A stretch of 64,000 bases of DNA from Ciona savignyi (lineage: Eukaryota > Chordata > Ascidiacea > Phlebobranchia > Cionidae). Location: contig CH003181.1 of the NCBI GenBank assembly GCA_000149265.1, positions 111,988 to 175,987 on the forward strand, written 5' to 3'. Below the pieces are notes generated by a model. The model ran no database searches, was not told where the DNA came from, and was given only the letters and a program-made list of their open reading frames with translations. Both the position numbers and the translations under genes were made by a program. Shown here in pieces: positions 13,001-20,787 of the stretch (position 1 is its first letter; every line of letters starts with the position of its first letter).

Positions 13001-16000
13001 TCTCTGTTGAACTTTTGGCCACGTCTTAATAATATTCGCAATTTAGGTTAGTCTAGCCTAAATGCCACCCACAAGAAAGCATGGAAAGAGTGCTTAAACA
13101 AAATGTTAATCTTCAGATTATCTGCACTTGGACGGAATCCGATTAGACATGATTTATAACAATGTGTGGTTAAATGCGATTAAACATACATTGTAACAAT
13201 ACATGTATTATAACAGTGTAAGAAGTGTATCTCTTCTTCAGGGCTCTATATTGTGTTTTAACTACTGTTCGTTTGACGTGTTTTAACTACTGTTCGTTTT
13301 GCCGTTTTTTCCTGTTCCTGTGTCGTGATTTGATTCTTTTGCCATGTTTTAATACTGGCGCAAAAATAAATAAATTAAACTAAACTTAAACTAAATATCC
13401 GACTGATTAGTCTGGTGAATTAGTGCGTTGAATTTCAACCGCTGGGTAGCAGGTTTGAAACTGATCATTTGCTTGTCAGTTCTGTCCTTGGGAAAGGCAC
13501 TTAACTGAATGAACCCAGCGGATAAATGGGTTATACTTAATTAAAGGAACGGGTGAACCATACACAACACACTGCAATAGCTCCGATAACCCGACGGTGG
13601 CCGCGAGGTAATCTGACGATTGACCGTGTGTTAACTCACTAGGTTTTTTCATTTACGGTGACAACCATGAATATTATATCCTATCCTATATTATGAATAA
13701 TACAATGAAATCTGCTGTGACAAAAAAATAATTTGGCGATTAATAGTGTATGATTATAAACACTATAGTTTAGTTTAAGTTTATTTATTTTTTTAGAATT
13801 TAACAATGAAAATGAATCAAATCACAGCATAGGAACAGAAAATAGACATCTAAATAAGTATAAAATCGCTATCGTTGTTTCTATATTTAGGAATAATAAT
13901 AGGCATCTAATTCAATACTTGCAAACGATGTATAATGTAAGCATTGAACACGCTTATGTAACATGGCGACAGGCATAATAAGTGTGGGGGGAAATTACAG
14001 TGCCAAATTGGTAAGCGTTTTCCATGCGGGTAAATAAAAAAGTATAATTCAAATTCATTTCATTTACGATCTATATATAAATATATATTTTACAGTCATT
14101 GGCATTACCTATAAAAATAAATAAAACAAATTTGACTTGCAGTTCATGTCTGTATTAGCTCGTGTGCAGTTTAAAAATTTCTTAGACTGAAAATAATTGC
14201 GCTATGCGAATATCAAACTAGTTTGACCCCGACGACAATCCATGCATATGCATACATTACTAAGGATTATATATAACATTTCTATGTCGTGTTGTATAAA
14301 TGTCAAAGCATGTATCCAAAATATCTGCTCTGTTGCTATGTAAACAATGCGAGAGGCCGCAATAGCTGCTGGAACTTTTTTATGCTACGAGATATACGTG
14401 ATGTCGCACCGCAATCTTGATAATTGTAAGAGTTAAACACTATCTAAACAGTACGGTAGTGTGTCTAAATGGTCGGCGCGACTGATGCAAATGAAGCAGT
14501 TACTCCCTTACTGGGTCGTGCTTGTACACTTTTATTTTATTTTTTTATGTCAATAATTGAGATTTAAATAAATTTGCTGCCACAATTTGTTTTTCTTATA
14601 GTAAGGTTTAACGACTACGCTACTTTGTTCCGTTATACCGTGTGTATGTTCTGACGGGTTTTAATGCTTTGTCGTTTTATTCTGCCTTCTATTATTTTAA
14701 ACGTTGGGTTTGTATTTAAAAAATATTAGATTATGTATAAGTCGAAATAAATTTTGAAAAATAGTTATGCGATCTAAAAAGAAATAGTTACTTAATTAAT
14801 AGTGATTAGATGTGCAACCAAAAAAGATTACAATGTCAGATAATATGGATCTGTTTTACTAAAATTAAAAGAACGTCTCAATAATACAACACACAGCTTT
14901 GGTAAACCGACGGTGGGCGAGGTAATCTGTCGATTTATCCTTGTAATAACCCTCCTTGGTGTACGCGATGCAATCGATTTTTCTAGACCTTTGCGTTTTC
15001 ACAATAAAACATAAATATCCCAAGGCGGCCATATATTTTTAATCATTTTAAGTTTGTTTAGTCTACAATCGGGCAAATGGCTTCGTAAGTTGTTAATGAC
15101 AATCAAGTTACCAAGCCAGTTTTTGGGGAAAATTGGAACTAAGTGGGTTTGCTCTTTAGTGTAGAACTGGCTAGTACTGCATCGAATTAAATTCACAAAA
15201 TGAAAGTACAAGCTTAGAATGATCTAGAGGACTACTAATAAATATATATAACTTAACTCGCAATGTGTAAGAAAATTCTACTTTAAGGTGGTATCTGTAC
15301 TAAAATTCGAACCCTGTACTTCTGAATATATAGGATAGGCCTATATAAGATGTTGATGTATGATATTCTTAGTCAGAATTATTTTGGACTTTCAAAGATA
15401 TAAATAAAGGGGGTTACCCATACCTCGATGTAGTCCCATTTTAACTCTGTTTCTACTCGTCCAATGGTTAGTTGAACAACTCTCCCCGGGGTGGTAGTAA
15501 TTGACCACTGACAGTCGCTGTTGGGNNNNNNNNNNNNNNNNNNNNNNNNNNNNNNNNNNNNNNNNNNNNNNNNNNNNNNNNNNNNNNNNNNNNNNNNNNN
15601 NNNNNNNNNNNNNNNNNNNNNNNNNCGGTGGCCGGGCGATGTAAACTCCACAAAATCGTCGTTGATCACGCGTCGGTTGAAACCGCAAGCCCCAGCTGAT
15701 AGATGATAAGAATTGACGTTTAATCTCGGGGGATGAAAAATAAGAGGAGTATGCGTCATAAGGTGGTGAAGATTAGGATAAGATGTTCATGTTTATACTT
15801 TTGAATGGGAAAACGCAAGGGGAGTTAATACAATAATAATTCAACCCTTCGACTAACAGATAACCCACCAACCCACCAAGCTAATCAGTCAAACTATCGT
15901 GCTCTTATAATGCTTACCTATTGAAGAAGTCGAAGGGGTGGTCCGTCTGGTTGTGAGAGAGATTGCCGATGGCGTGGGTAGTGGACCTAGTGATAACATT

Positions 16001-19000
16001 CAAATTGACGCAAGGAAAGTCCAGCATATGTTAGGTATATAAAACACTTGGCTTCTTTACAGATCATTATATATTTTTGTTGTCGTGATTTGGGACCGTT
16101 CGTATTGCATTTTTTCCTGTTTAGGACTTTGTCTTACCTTTTTATTTTTACCGAGCCAAGTTACGTCACCAGGACCGTTTTTTTTGTATAAGAGTCGGTA
16201 TATAATATATACCGATATATTATATCGACCGATATATTATATCGTCCGATATATTATATCGGTCGCGTTAACCTTTCGGCCACACGACCGTACCTAAATA
16301 TGCTTTATTCTGTTTTTGATACTAAGCAAGGCGTCATCAAATGGCTTAATCACAGAATTAAGATAAGGCTCAGAAACGCCAGTTATTATAACAGCTCAGT
16401 TAAAAAGTCAAAAAACAGCCGCAAACCCAAGTTTAATGGTTTGATTAATCCGGTGCAGGAAAACGCAGTTTGTTGTAAAAGTGGATTAGTAATAGAACTT
16501 AAAGTCCTGGGCTGCACTGTATTGCACATTGTACTTTTAAAACTGTCGGATTAAATCAAACGCATCTAGACATCAGCAGAAAAACAAAATAACACAACCG
16601 AATGATTAATGTCCGGCCTAATAGCTTGGTGGTTTACTAATCTTCAGGTTTAAAATAAAACCTGTCCGGAATGAGGTGTTTAACCGTTTGGCCATCTGAA
16701 GTTGGGATTAATAAATTTAGGCTGTATAAACAAATTGAAACAAATTTGTTTGTTAAATAAACTTGTGTTTAATATTATTTTCGAATCTACAACCTTTCAG
16801 CTAACAGGCAAAAATACAGACCCAACAAGCTATTGGCCGTACTGTAATTCAACGTTTTAACACACCTACCAATTGCTCTGTATGTAAACGAGAATCCCCG
16901 GTAATTTTGCGAAGAATCCGTAACGAATCTAAGACTGAGGAAGTTCCTTCTAGAATATACTCGAAAGGGCGTCACAGGATCGCCGCCGATCGCCCTGATT
17001 AGTCTTTCGTTTGTCCGCGTCTGTGTTGCAGTGTCAAAAATCTGGAATGTTTTTTTTTTTAATTTTTTTTACCGAGCTAAGTTTCGATCACATGATGGGC
17101 TCGTCACCAGGACCGTTTTTTTTTTAAAAGGTAGGTATATGTATCGGTCGCGTTAACCATTTGGCCACACGACCGTACAAAAATCTGGAATTGATAACAA
17201 ATAAAAAGTTGGGTGCTCAGCCCCGCCGCTAGTTAACCATTTTTTGGTCAAGGCACTCAATGGATATCGCCTAAACCTATAGTGTGTTGTATGGTTTTAC
17301 TAAAAAAAAAACTAAAAAAAGTACATAGAACATACTGAAATAGTAACGGTAATTTTACGGTGAATGGGGATGTAACCTGACAATTGACCATGTATAACTT
17401 CTACGTTTTCCCATTTACTGAAAAAAAACATATAAAAGAATTCAAAACATTATACTTCAAATCATGTCATTTATATTTTAAATTTTAAACACCTGTACTT
17501 CGTGTATTGCATACAATCAGGTATTTTACACCAGCTTTACCTTTAGTTTATCACAGCAAGCTTCTGTGGCAAACTCGGTAAACTCCAGAACCACGGCTTG
17601 TCTAGCAGGCGCAGTAATGAACCACCAGCAATTATGTTTGGAAGGGTAGTTCTCAGGGTAGTTGACAGAAGTTATTGTTTGAGGTTCCAATCTTGCTGCA
17701 AAGATCCGACCGCACGTTCCTGTCCATGGAAATAGCTTAAAGGTATATATAGATGTCTTACAGATGAGTCTGGTGGTTACGTGCGTCGCTTTTCAGCCGA
17801 AAGGATACGGTTGCGAAACTGGTTGCTAGCTAGTGGTTGTGTCTTTGGGCAAGCATGTCGGTTGGCTCGTAAGACACTTAATGGACATTGCGTGAACGGA
17901 GCAGATTGCACACACCACAATGCAATAGCTCCGGTAACTAGACGGTGGGCTCGATGTAATCCGACGATTGCCCATGTGTTAATCCCCTTGGTTTTCCCAT
18001 TTACGGGCATAAACATAAATATCCGATCCTATGCTATATAGTTTAAAATATATTACCTGTAGTGATGGTTAAGATGGCGAGACGAAAAATACATGAGACG
18101 CGAGGTTTAACATAGGTCTATCGCATTTACTATAGTTGTAATATAGGAAAGGACAAACCGTCGTGTGGAAAATATGGTCATTGCGTCCGATATAACGATT
18201 TATAAATAAAAAAGGTCGTTGACAAACCATCAAACATCGGTTCGAAATTTAGTTGCGCCAAAAATTAAAAGATAGGGCCGAAAATTAATATTTTGGAAGG
18301 GATATGATATGCTCGCTCCTTCTTTAGCCCAGGAATAAAAAACTCGGGGGCATTATCACACACGCATCGTCAGAATAACTCGTGCCCATAGTCGGGTTAC
18401 CAACGCTATTGTGCAATGTGTCGTACGCGAGAGATTAATTTTTGTTTAACCAATCAAACCACTGGGTTTTTGCAAAGTTTGTAAATACTGACTCTTATAC
18501 AAGAAAACGGTCCTGGTGACGAGCCCATCATAGATTCGATACTTGGTTCGGTAAAAAATGTATATATACAGCACACTGCAATAAACCCGACTGTGGACAC
18601 GTGCTAACCATCGAATACTTTTGTTTTGATGTCTCACCGTGACCGTTTACCGCCACAGAGATAACATGATTTTGTTCTACTTTGGTATCTGATTTCATTC
18701 AAATCCAACACGGTTAGAATATTTTTACCAAGACATGGTTGAACAACAGCACGGTTTTAGACAAAATAAGAGAAAGGGGTGAGGCTACACATTTAATGAA
18801 TCATCGATAAATTGAGATAGAAATCTATTTTCTTTCAAAACAAATATATTTACCTGAGCACTGTAAAGTAAAGAGAAAACTACGAATCCCAAAATAAATG
18901 ATTTTGAAAACGTTATTTACTCTTGTCTCAGACGTAATTCTCAGTATTATTGCATATTTGATATTTCAAAAACGCTAAAAGCTATTTTAGATAGGGGATT

Positions 19001-20424
19001 ATATTAGTCCAATGCTGGTATAAATTTCGGAATTTCAAGTAAATGTTTATCTGTTATATCAATTTCGTATAGTCATTGTCGTTTTCCTGTTTTTAGTGAA
19101 CATTAAACAAAATTAGTAAAACTTTAATTAAAAAGGGACATTATTATTTTCTTGGTTTATATTTTCAATTAAATTCCCACTTTTGATAAACACAATATGA
19201 TAAGTAAAATAAAATGTAAGTGCAAAATTTATTAGATCCTTAAGTAAACTAGCGTTTTTACACAGCAAATTTAAACGTTTGTTTTGTGCAAACCGAACCG
19301 TAAACCGTTCGGCACAATTGTGACAGGAATCTCTGTAGTGCTCATGTCCAGATCTGTTTTGGTCCGAACCTCAACGTTATAAAATGGTGCAGGACGTAGT
19401 AGATATAAACTCATTCTGTCGCAAAACAGGTTTGGCCACCCGAATTTCTTTTGCTTAAATAGGATTAAAATTTCTCGATACGCGTGTTAATTAAGTGCGT
19501 AATTATTATTTTGGCCTTGAAAGGAGCAGACAAACTCAAGAGTCGTTACTCAAGACGCAAAAATAGCACAATAAGCTGAAGACGAGGTGTGTTTCGTGAT
19601 CTAGGTGTGTTGACCAAAAACACCTTCTGTAACTGGTTCTTGTAAATGATGCGTTCAAAATAACAAAACAGGATCCAATGGTCATGGGTTACAAATCAAA
19701 CCCGATTAAATATTATCTTTGCCTTAACATATACATTGTAAAACATACAGAACTATAAGTAAGTAGTGTTTATAAATAAAAACCCCTGGCGTAAAATTGA
19801 AATAGTTGTTAACAAATGTTAAAGTTTCATTGTGATTTTGGTCAGGGCGATCTGACATGCCCGCCAAACGTTTGACATTGATTGAGACGTTATAACAAAC
19901 AGCCTGTTGGGCTAAGATTACTGACCAAAGTCCTTCCCGATTATAGATAGTTGTGATTTCTAAATATTGGTATTAAGGCTCGACTACGTCTTTTTTGACG
20001 GTAATGTCAAAAATTCTATTTGAATAAGGTCAAGTTTGATAAAAAAAAGTTCGACGCTTATAATAAAGAAAACATCACATCCAAGCTTAGATTTTAGCTT
20101 CATAATCAGCAATGTTAAAAGCGATGCTAAGATAGGCTAACGTAAAGTTAATTACGTGCTTTAAAGCTAAACTGCATTGTAACATACAAAATACCTTATG
20201 TGTTAAACTGCATACATAATAGGAACACACGCTGCGTAATCTGGATTTGCATGCTGTGGCTGTAAGCCGATAATAATTGTTAACTTTATCGGTTAATCCA
20301 ATAAAACACAGTAAATATTTAATGTTTATTGTAAATTTTGGAAGTTTTTATGAGCTAACTAACCTTGACCCCTTCCTTGTGACGTCATAGCAGCAAGAAG
20401 ACACGTGACTAGGATCCATTGCAT
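238..20424 (-). CDS. Secreted six-CUB-domain protein, 18-exon gene model
   Basis: Spliced model, coding exons in transcript order: 20364-20424, 17541-17719, 16870-17041, 15918-15986, 15424-15695, 12085-12232, 10532-10570, 9633-9811, 8906-9053, 7839-8009, 7002-7183, 6066-6210, 5474-5512, 4286-4464, 3163-3310, 2055-2147, 871-1055, 238-405. All boundaries have AG/GT and the frame is continuous across every junction. The product is about 826 residues: signal peptide, six CUB domains and Thr/Pro-rich linkers. CUB domains are extracellular interaction modules, so a secreted adhesion, recognition or matrix role is likely but not shown. The 3' end is uncertain. The last CUB exon meets a donor-like A|GTAAGC at 255/254, exactly where every other CUB exon B is spliced, so the gene may continue beyond the left edge. 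Reading through gives a stop at 238-240, with AATAAA on the minus strand at 145-140. One exon contains an assembly gap. I recognise the family, not an orthologue. Confidence 0.82.
640..838 (+). mobile_element. Family A SINE, internally deleted
   Basis: tRNA-like head (B box GGTTCGAAACT) joined directly to the 3' body (GCAATAGCTCCGGTAAC onward) with a TATCCTAT tail; the GGCAAGGCACTTA middle is missing. Confidence 0.8.
1869..1980 (+). mobile_element. Family B SINE, complete
   Basis: ~110 bp: GGTCGTGTGGCTGAATGGTTA (A-box-like, as in tRNA-Ser/Leu), GATACAAATACCGACTCC, then GGGTTTGAAACTTGGCT and a poly-A tail. Reference copy of a second tRNA-derived family. Confidence 0.8.
2055..2147 (-). CDS. 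Left gene Thr-rich linker exon between CUB5 and CUB6
   Basis: A 93-nt exon, phase 1-1 (acceptor TTTACCCACAG, donor A|GTATGT). It encodes about 31 residues, V-D-L-F-S-T-T-A-I-P-T-S-T-L-E-T-T-T-A-S then further T/V/I, another probable O-glycosylated spacer. Confidence 0.78.
2192..2490 (-). mobile_element. Family A SINE, nearly complete
   Basis: Reverse-oriented: starts with the GGATATTCATGTTTATCC tail end and ends in the tRNA-like head CCAGATTAATCTG. Includes the complete middle. Confidence 0.85.
2994..3127 (+). pseudogene. Inverted repeat arm 2: antisense copy of a CUB exon end
   Basis: 134 bp, about 13 mismatches against the reverse complement of 151-284. On the plus strand it reads RAGFRLSCYL, a fossil of the CUB6 C-terminus, with the donor-like site changed to GTACGC. 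It lies within an intron of the left gene, so the pre-mRNA carries both arms, 2.7 kb apart. Confidence 0.75.
3163..4464 (-). CDS. Left gene CUB domain 5 with three N-terminal cysteines
   Basis: The linker exon 5474-5512 (39 nt) encodes VDPSQPISPLAIP and ends with T, completing the first Cys codon with exon A. Exon A, 4286-4464, reads (C)SCCADGTATPTLQYL...DCDWRLTADPG...SEECCDYLE. Here C-S-C-C-A-D replaces the usual single C-G-F, giving two extra cysteines. Exon B, 3163-3310, reads IFDGNRSLAIVKGEI...LRVRFHSDVSVAEKGFRTSY, with no cysteine. The upstream intron carries the 67-bp SINE-derived minisatellite. Confidence 0.86.
3340..3634 (+). mobile_element. Family A SINE, nearly complete
   Basis: Head GATTAGTCTGGGGGTTTAGT, B box GGTTCGAAACT, body with GGCAAGGCACTT, tail ATCCTATCCTAT. 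Inside the CUB5 A-B intron. Confidence 0.85.
4004..4222 (-). mobile_element. Family A SINE, partial and diverged
   Basis: Retains middle (CCTTGACCAAGGACA) and head (AAACTAGCAACCCTTCAGCTG); the 3' part is eroded. Confidence 0.65.
4720..5400. repeat. 67-bp minisatellite built from SINE sequence
   Basis: About nine to ten units spaced 67 bp apart, each containing CACAACCGACTAGCTAGCGG and CAACCTTTCAGCTGACAATT. The unit is the tRNA-like head and adjoining body of the family A SINE. Units partly alternate between AAGGACAC...GACTAGC and AAGAACAC...GACTTGC, a 134-bp higher-order pair. Confidence 0.85.
5712..6000 (-). mobile_element. Family A SINE, nearly complete, diverged
   Basis: TTATTCATGTTTATCC tail end to head CACCAAGCTATTCAGTC; lies just 3' of CUB4 exon B on the transcript. 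Confidence 0.8.
6066..7183 (-). CDS. Left gene CUB domain 4 (two exons)
   Basis: Exon A, 7002-7183 (182 nt), reads TCGFQTTATPEPEILTSPNF...ECRWGIESPVG...YLETELCCDYLV. Exon B, 6066-6210 (145 nt), reads IIVGNSEVGRLRGTL...VGITLRFVTDSSITRKGF. The motif ETELCCDYL is almost the same as ETELKWDYI in CUB2, which makes CUB4 the natural reference for the cysteine loss there. A complete minus-strand family A SINE fills most of the A-B intron. Confidence 0.88.
6653..6968 (-). mobile_element. Family A SINE, complete
   Basis: GGATATTCATGTTTATCCCC to CCACCAGACTAATCTGTCC, with a small internal duplication of the CTGGGTTC segment. Fills the CUB4 A-B intron. Confidence 0.85.
7343..7579 (+). mobile_element. Family A SINE, 5' truncated
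   Basis: Begins at GGCTAGCTAGTCGGTTG and runs to ATCCTATCC; the tRNA-like head is missing. A second 3' fragment follows at 7612-7808. Confidence 0.75.
7839..8009 (-). CDS. Left gene Thr-rich mucin-like linker exon
   Basis: A 171-nt exon, phase 1-1 (acceptor TTTAACAG, donor G|GTTTTG). It encodes about 57 residues that are nearly half threonine: V-T-P-K-R-T-T-T-S-T-T-T-S-T-T-T..., then T-T-T-T-T-V-R-P-V-T-T-T-T and A-T-T-S-P-G-A-T-Q-S-T. This is the longest linker in either gene and looks like a densely O-glycosylated stalk between CUB3 and CUB4. The low-complexity ACA/ACG/ACT runs give open frames on the other strand, which are not real. Confidence 0.8.
8130..8342 (-). mobile_element. Family A SINE, partial
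   Basis: Starts in the 3' body (TCAGGTTACCTTGCACC) and ends at the head CCAACTAAGCTATTTGGC. Confidence 0.7.
8718..8874 (+). mobile_element. Family A SINE, internally deleted
   Basis: Complete head (GGTTTAGTGCGTCGCC, GGTTCGAAACTGG) then the middle, then directly the tail CATGAATATCCTATTC. It abuts the 3' end of CUB3 exon B on the transcript. Confidence 0.8.
8906..9811 (-). CDS. Left gene CUB domain 3 with its linker exon upstream
   Basis: The linker exon 10532-10570 (39 nt, phase 1-1) encodes VPAGVTPPDLQLP. Exon A, 9633-9811, reads LCGFNVTATSNLQTITSPLY then ECIWFITAAPG and ESCCDYLR. Exon B, 8906-9053, reads IYEKRQ...LQLLFFSDNSVARTGFTATF without cysteine. The exon B donor is G|GTGCAG, weaker than most in this gene. 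The A-B intron is largely a 30-bp minisatellite that begins right at the exon A donor and is interrupted by a family A SINE. Confidence 0.87.
9110..9627. repeat. 30-bp minisatellite split by a SINE
   Basis: About seven units of the type GTCATTTCATGTAATGCCTA + AACAAGTCG fill 9110-9331. A family A SINE follows (9332-9537), and the array resumes to 9627, next to the CUB3 exon A donor. Confidence 0.85.
9332..9537 (+). mobile_element. Family A SINE inserted in the 30-bp minisatellite
   Basis: GGTTTAGTGTGACGCC head to TAACCTATCCTATTC tail with part of the middle missing; minisatellite units occur on both sides. Confidence 0.8.
10121..10425 (+). mobile_element. Family A SINE, complete reference copy
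   Basis: Complete: head GCCGGTTAGCCTAATGGTTA, internal GGGCAAGGCACTTTACGG, GCAATAGCTACGGTAACC, CACGGGGATAAACATG and a variable ATCCTATCCTATCTTATCC tail. Reads like a recent insertion. Confidence 0.88.
11350..11720. mobile_element. 371-bp MITE-like element with TA target duplication
   Basis: Begins TGGAAAGTACG and ends with its inverse GTACTTTCCA, flanked on both sides by TA (11348-11349, 11721-11722). The size, short inverted termini and TA duplication fit a Tc1/mariner-type non-autonomous element. It has internal repeats of GTGTGCAC / GCACACT and no coding capacity. It sits inside an older inverted-repeat element (about 11325-11825). Confidence 0.6.
12085..15695 (-). CDS. Left gene CUB domain 2, lacking the Cys-Cys pair and gapped
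   Basis: Exon A is 15424-15695 and contains a 100-N assembly gap (15526-15625). Exon B is 12085-12232. Before the gap the exon reads ACGFNRRVINDDFVEFTSPGH; after it, PNSDCQWSITTTPG...RVETELKWDYIE. Other exon A copies are 179-197 nt, and 172 known bases flank the Ns, so probably only about 10 bases are truly missing. Frame requires 1 modulo 3. Where every other domain has C-C-D, this one has K-W-D. Exon B begins VWDG and ends GFHAVFRSG, a classical CUB pattern. The 3.2 kb A-B intron is the longest CUB-splitting intron of this gene and holds family C and A repeats. Confidence 0.82.
13256..13390 (+). mobile_element. Family C element with AAACT tail
   Basis: CTACTGTTCGTTTTGCCGTT, TTCCTGTTCCTGTGTCGTGA, GGCGCAAAAATAAATAAATT and a TAAACTAAACTTAAACT tail. 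Related copies: plus strand 35243-35365 and 46800-46947; minus strand 2535-2650, 7235-7340, 13758-13850, 44722-44850. Possibly the 3' end of a non-LTR element or another SINE. Confidence 0.65.
13396..13686 (+). mobile_element. Family A SINE, complete, diverged
   Basis: GATTAGTCTGGTGAATTAGT head through TATCCTATCCTAT tail; directly follows a family C element. Confidence 0.8.
15526..15625. other. Assembly gap of 100 N inside an exon
   Basis: Exactly 100 Ns interrupt exon A of left-gene CUB2. By comparison with sister exons only about 10 coding bases are missing, so the 100 is a placeholder. Confidence 0.95.
15772..15896 (-). mobile_element. Family A SINE, internally deleted
   Basis: Tail end (GATGTTCATGTTTATAC) joined to the head (CAACCCTTCGACTAACAG) without the middle. 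Confidence 0.65.
15918..15986 (-). CDS. Left gene linker exon between CUB1 and CUB2
   Basis: A 69-nt exon, phase 1-1, between acceptor CACTAG and donor G|GTAAGC. It encodes about 23 residues rich in Ser, Thr and Pro (P-L-P-T-P-S-A-I-S-L-T-T...T-T-P-S-T-S-S), a flexible and probably O-glycosylated spacer. Confidence 0.8.
   Translation of the reverse strand, partial: VHYPRHRQSLSQPDGPPLRLLQ
16138..16292 (-). mobile_element. Family B SINE with expanded TATA palindrome
   Basis: TTTACCGAGCCAAGTTACG to CGGCCACACGACCGTACC. The internal GTATATACCG segment is expanded into three to four units of CCGATATATTATATCG. Confidence 0.75.
16870..17719 (-). CDS. Left gene CUB domain 1 (two exons)
   Basis: Exon A is 17541-17719 (179 nt) and exon B 16870-17041 (172 nt). 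Exon A reads TCGRIF...ITSVNYPENYP...CWWFITAP...FATEACCDKLK, the first half of a CUB domain with Cys1, Cys2 before the WW, and the family's adjacent Cys-Cys. Exon B carries the C-terminal signature LSLRFVTDSSQNYRGFSFTY and no cysteine. The split is phase 0 between the halves and phase 1 at both ends. The A-B intron holds a family B SINE fragment (17070-17177). Confidence 0.88.
17070..17177 (-). mobile_element. Family B SINE, complete
   Basis: TACCGAGCTAAGTTTCGATC, GATGGGCTCGTCACC, GTATATGTATCGGTCGCGTT, GGCCACACGACCGTAC; in the CUB1 A-B intron of the left gene. Confidence 0.8.
17763..18033 (+). mobile_element. Family A SINE, complete, diverged
   Basis: GAGTCTGGTGGTTACGTGCG head to ATCCGATCCTATGC tail, in intron 1 of the left gene just upstream of CUB1. 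Confidence 0.8.
18478..18562 (+). mobile_element. Family B SINE, 3' part
   Basis: AAATACTGACTCTTATACAAG through GACGAGCCCATCATAGATTCG to CTTGGTTCGGTAAAAAA in left-gene intron 1. Confidence 0.7.
18852..18858 (-). other. Possible 7-base micro-exon in intron 1 of the left gene
   Basis: On the minus strand a pyrimidine-rich acceptor (TTCTCTTTACTTTACAG) is followed by TGCTCAG and then GTAAATAT, so both splice signals look good around only seven bases. Including it breaks the simple frame from exon 1 to CUB1, unless another exon with length 2 modulo 3 is also used. Exon 1 to CUB1 directly is in frame, so the micro-exon is either alternative, part of a 5' UTR form, or chance. Confidence 0.25.
20013..20028 (+). 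ncRNA. Exact Ciona spliced-leader sequence followed by GT, copy 1
   Basis: The 16-mer ATTCTATTTGAATAAG is exactly what I recall as the Ciona trans-spliced leader. It is followed at once by GT, as at the SL/intron boundary of an SL RNA. It lies on the plus strand inside intron 1 of the minus-strand gene. The downstream part (TCAAGTTTGATAAAAAAAAG) is A-rich, and I see no clear Sm site, so this may be a solitary, diverged or pseudogene copy rather than a working SL RNA gene. Confidence 0.5.
20364..20424 (-). CDS. Left gene exon 1: start codon and signal peptide
   Basis: ATG at 20424-20422 opens MQWILVTCLLAAMTSQGRGQ, a short hydrophobic leader typical of a secretory signal peptide. The exon ends in phase 1 at the donor AAG|GTTAGT (20363-20362). 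Its single trailing G joins GA of the CUB1 exon at 17719 to give Gly, so the mature protein would begin almost directly with CUB1. On the transcript strand the sequence ACGATTTTAG lies about 60 bases before the ATG and could be a cis or trans splice acceptor; this is inferred. Confidence 0.75.
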
Positions 20425-20514
20425 TTCGATGGTGAATTTTGCCTTGCAAACTGTTGCAAAGCCGGTGTCTAAAATCGTTGCTGTTTCTGGCTGTTTAACG
20501 TGACTAATGCCGAG

Positions 20515-20787
20515 TTAAACACGAAGCGACAGTGCCTCAGGTGCAAAGCGTTTGTTTGGCCCTGCCAGAGCATACGCGGCGAGGTCAAGAGGGTGCCGAT
20601 CATGCCCTGTAACGTGACGGGACAGTTCGTCAACTTTGATTACATTTAGCTGCAAATCGCACCATGTTTTGTTATGGAGGAAGAAAGCGGCGAGGTTTCT
20701 GTCGCTGAGAGTTACGTTTTCGGTAACTGCTTGTTGATGAAAGCTTTCGCGTTTAAGGCCAGTCCTGTGTTGGTTGCGCTTTTCCAT
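20515..20787 (-). CDS. Unrecognised 90-codon ORF upstream of the left gene
   Basis: An open frame from ATG 20787 to a stop at 20517-20515, reading MEKRNQHRTGLKRESFHQQA near its start and APEALSLRV at its end. It is clearly GC-richer than its surroundings and has a varied, protein-like composition (W, C, H, F all present). It lies on the same strand as the CUB gene and ends about 90 bases before that gene's ATG. Ciona has operons with very short spacers resolved by spliced-leader trans-splicing, so this could be an upstream cistron or its last exon. It could also be a 5' UTR ORF or a remnant of a mobile element. No domain was recognised. Confidence 0.3.
   Translation of the reverse strand: MEKRNQHRTGLKRESFHQQAVTENVTLSDRNLAAFFLHNKTWCDLQLNVIKVDELSRHVTGHDRHPLDLAAYALAGPNKRFAPEALSLRV

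Larger units (their letters stand above)
18563..20363. other. Intron 1 of the left gene, 5' portion
   Basis: AT-rich, mostly unique sequence. It holds the possible 7-base micro-exon (18852-18858) and the plus-strand spliced-leader copy (20013-20028). No other coding signal was seen. Confidence 0.45.

Noticed and set aside
17777..18041. ORFs on both strands
   Set aside because: Both lie inside a family A SINE; the same peptides recur in other SINE copies.
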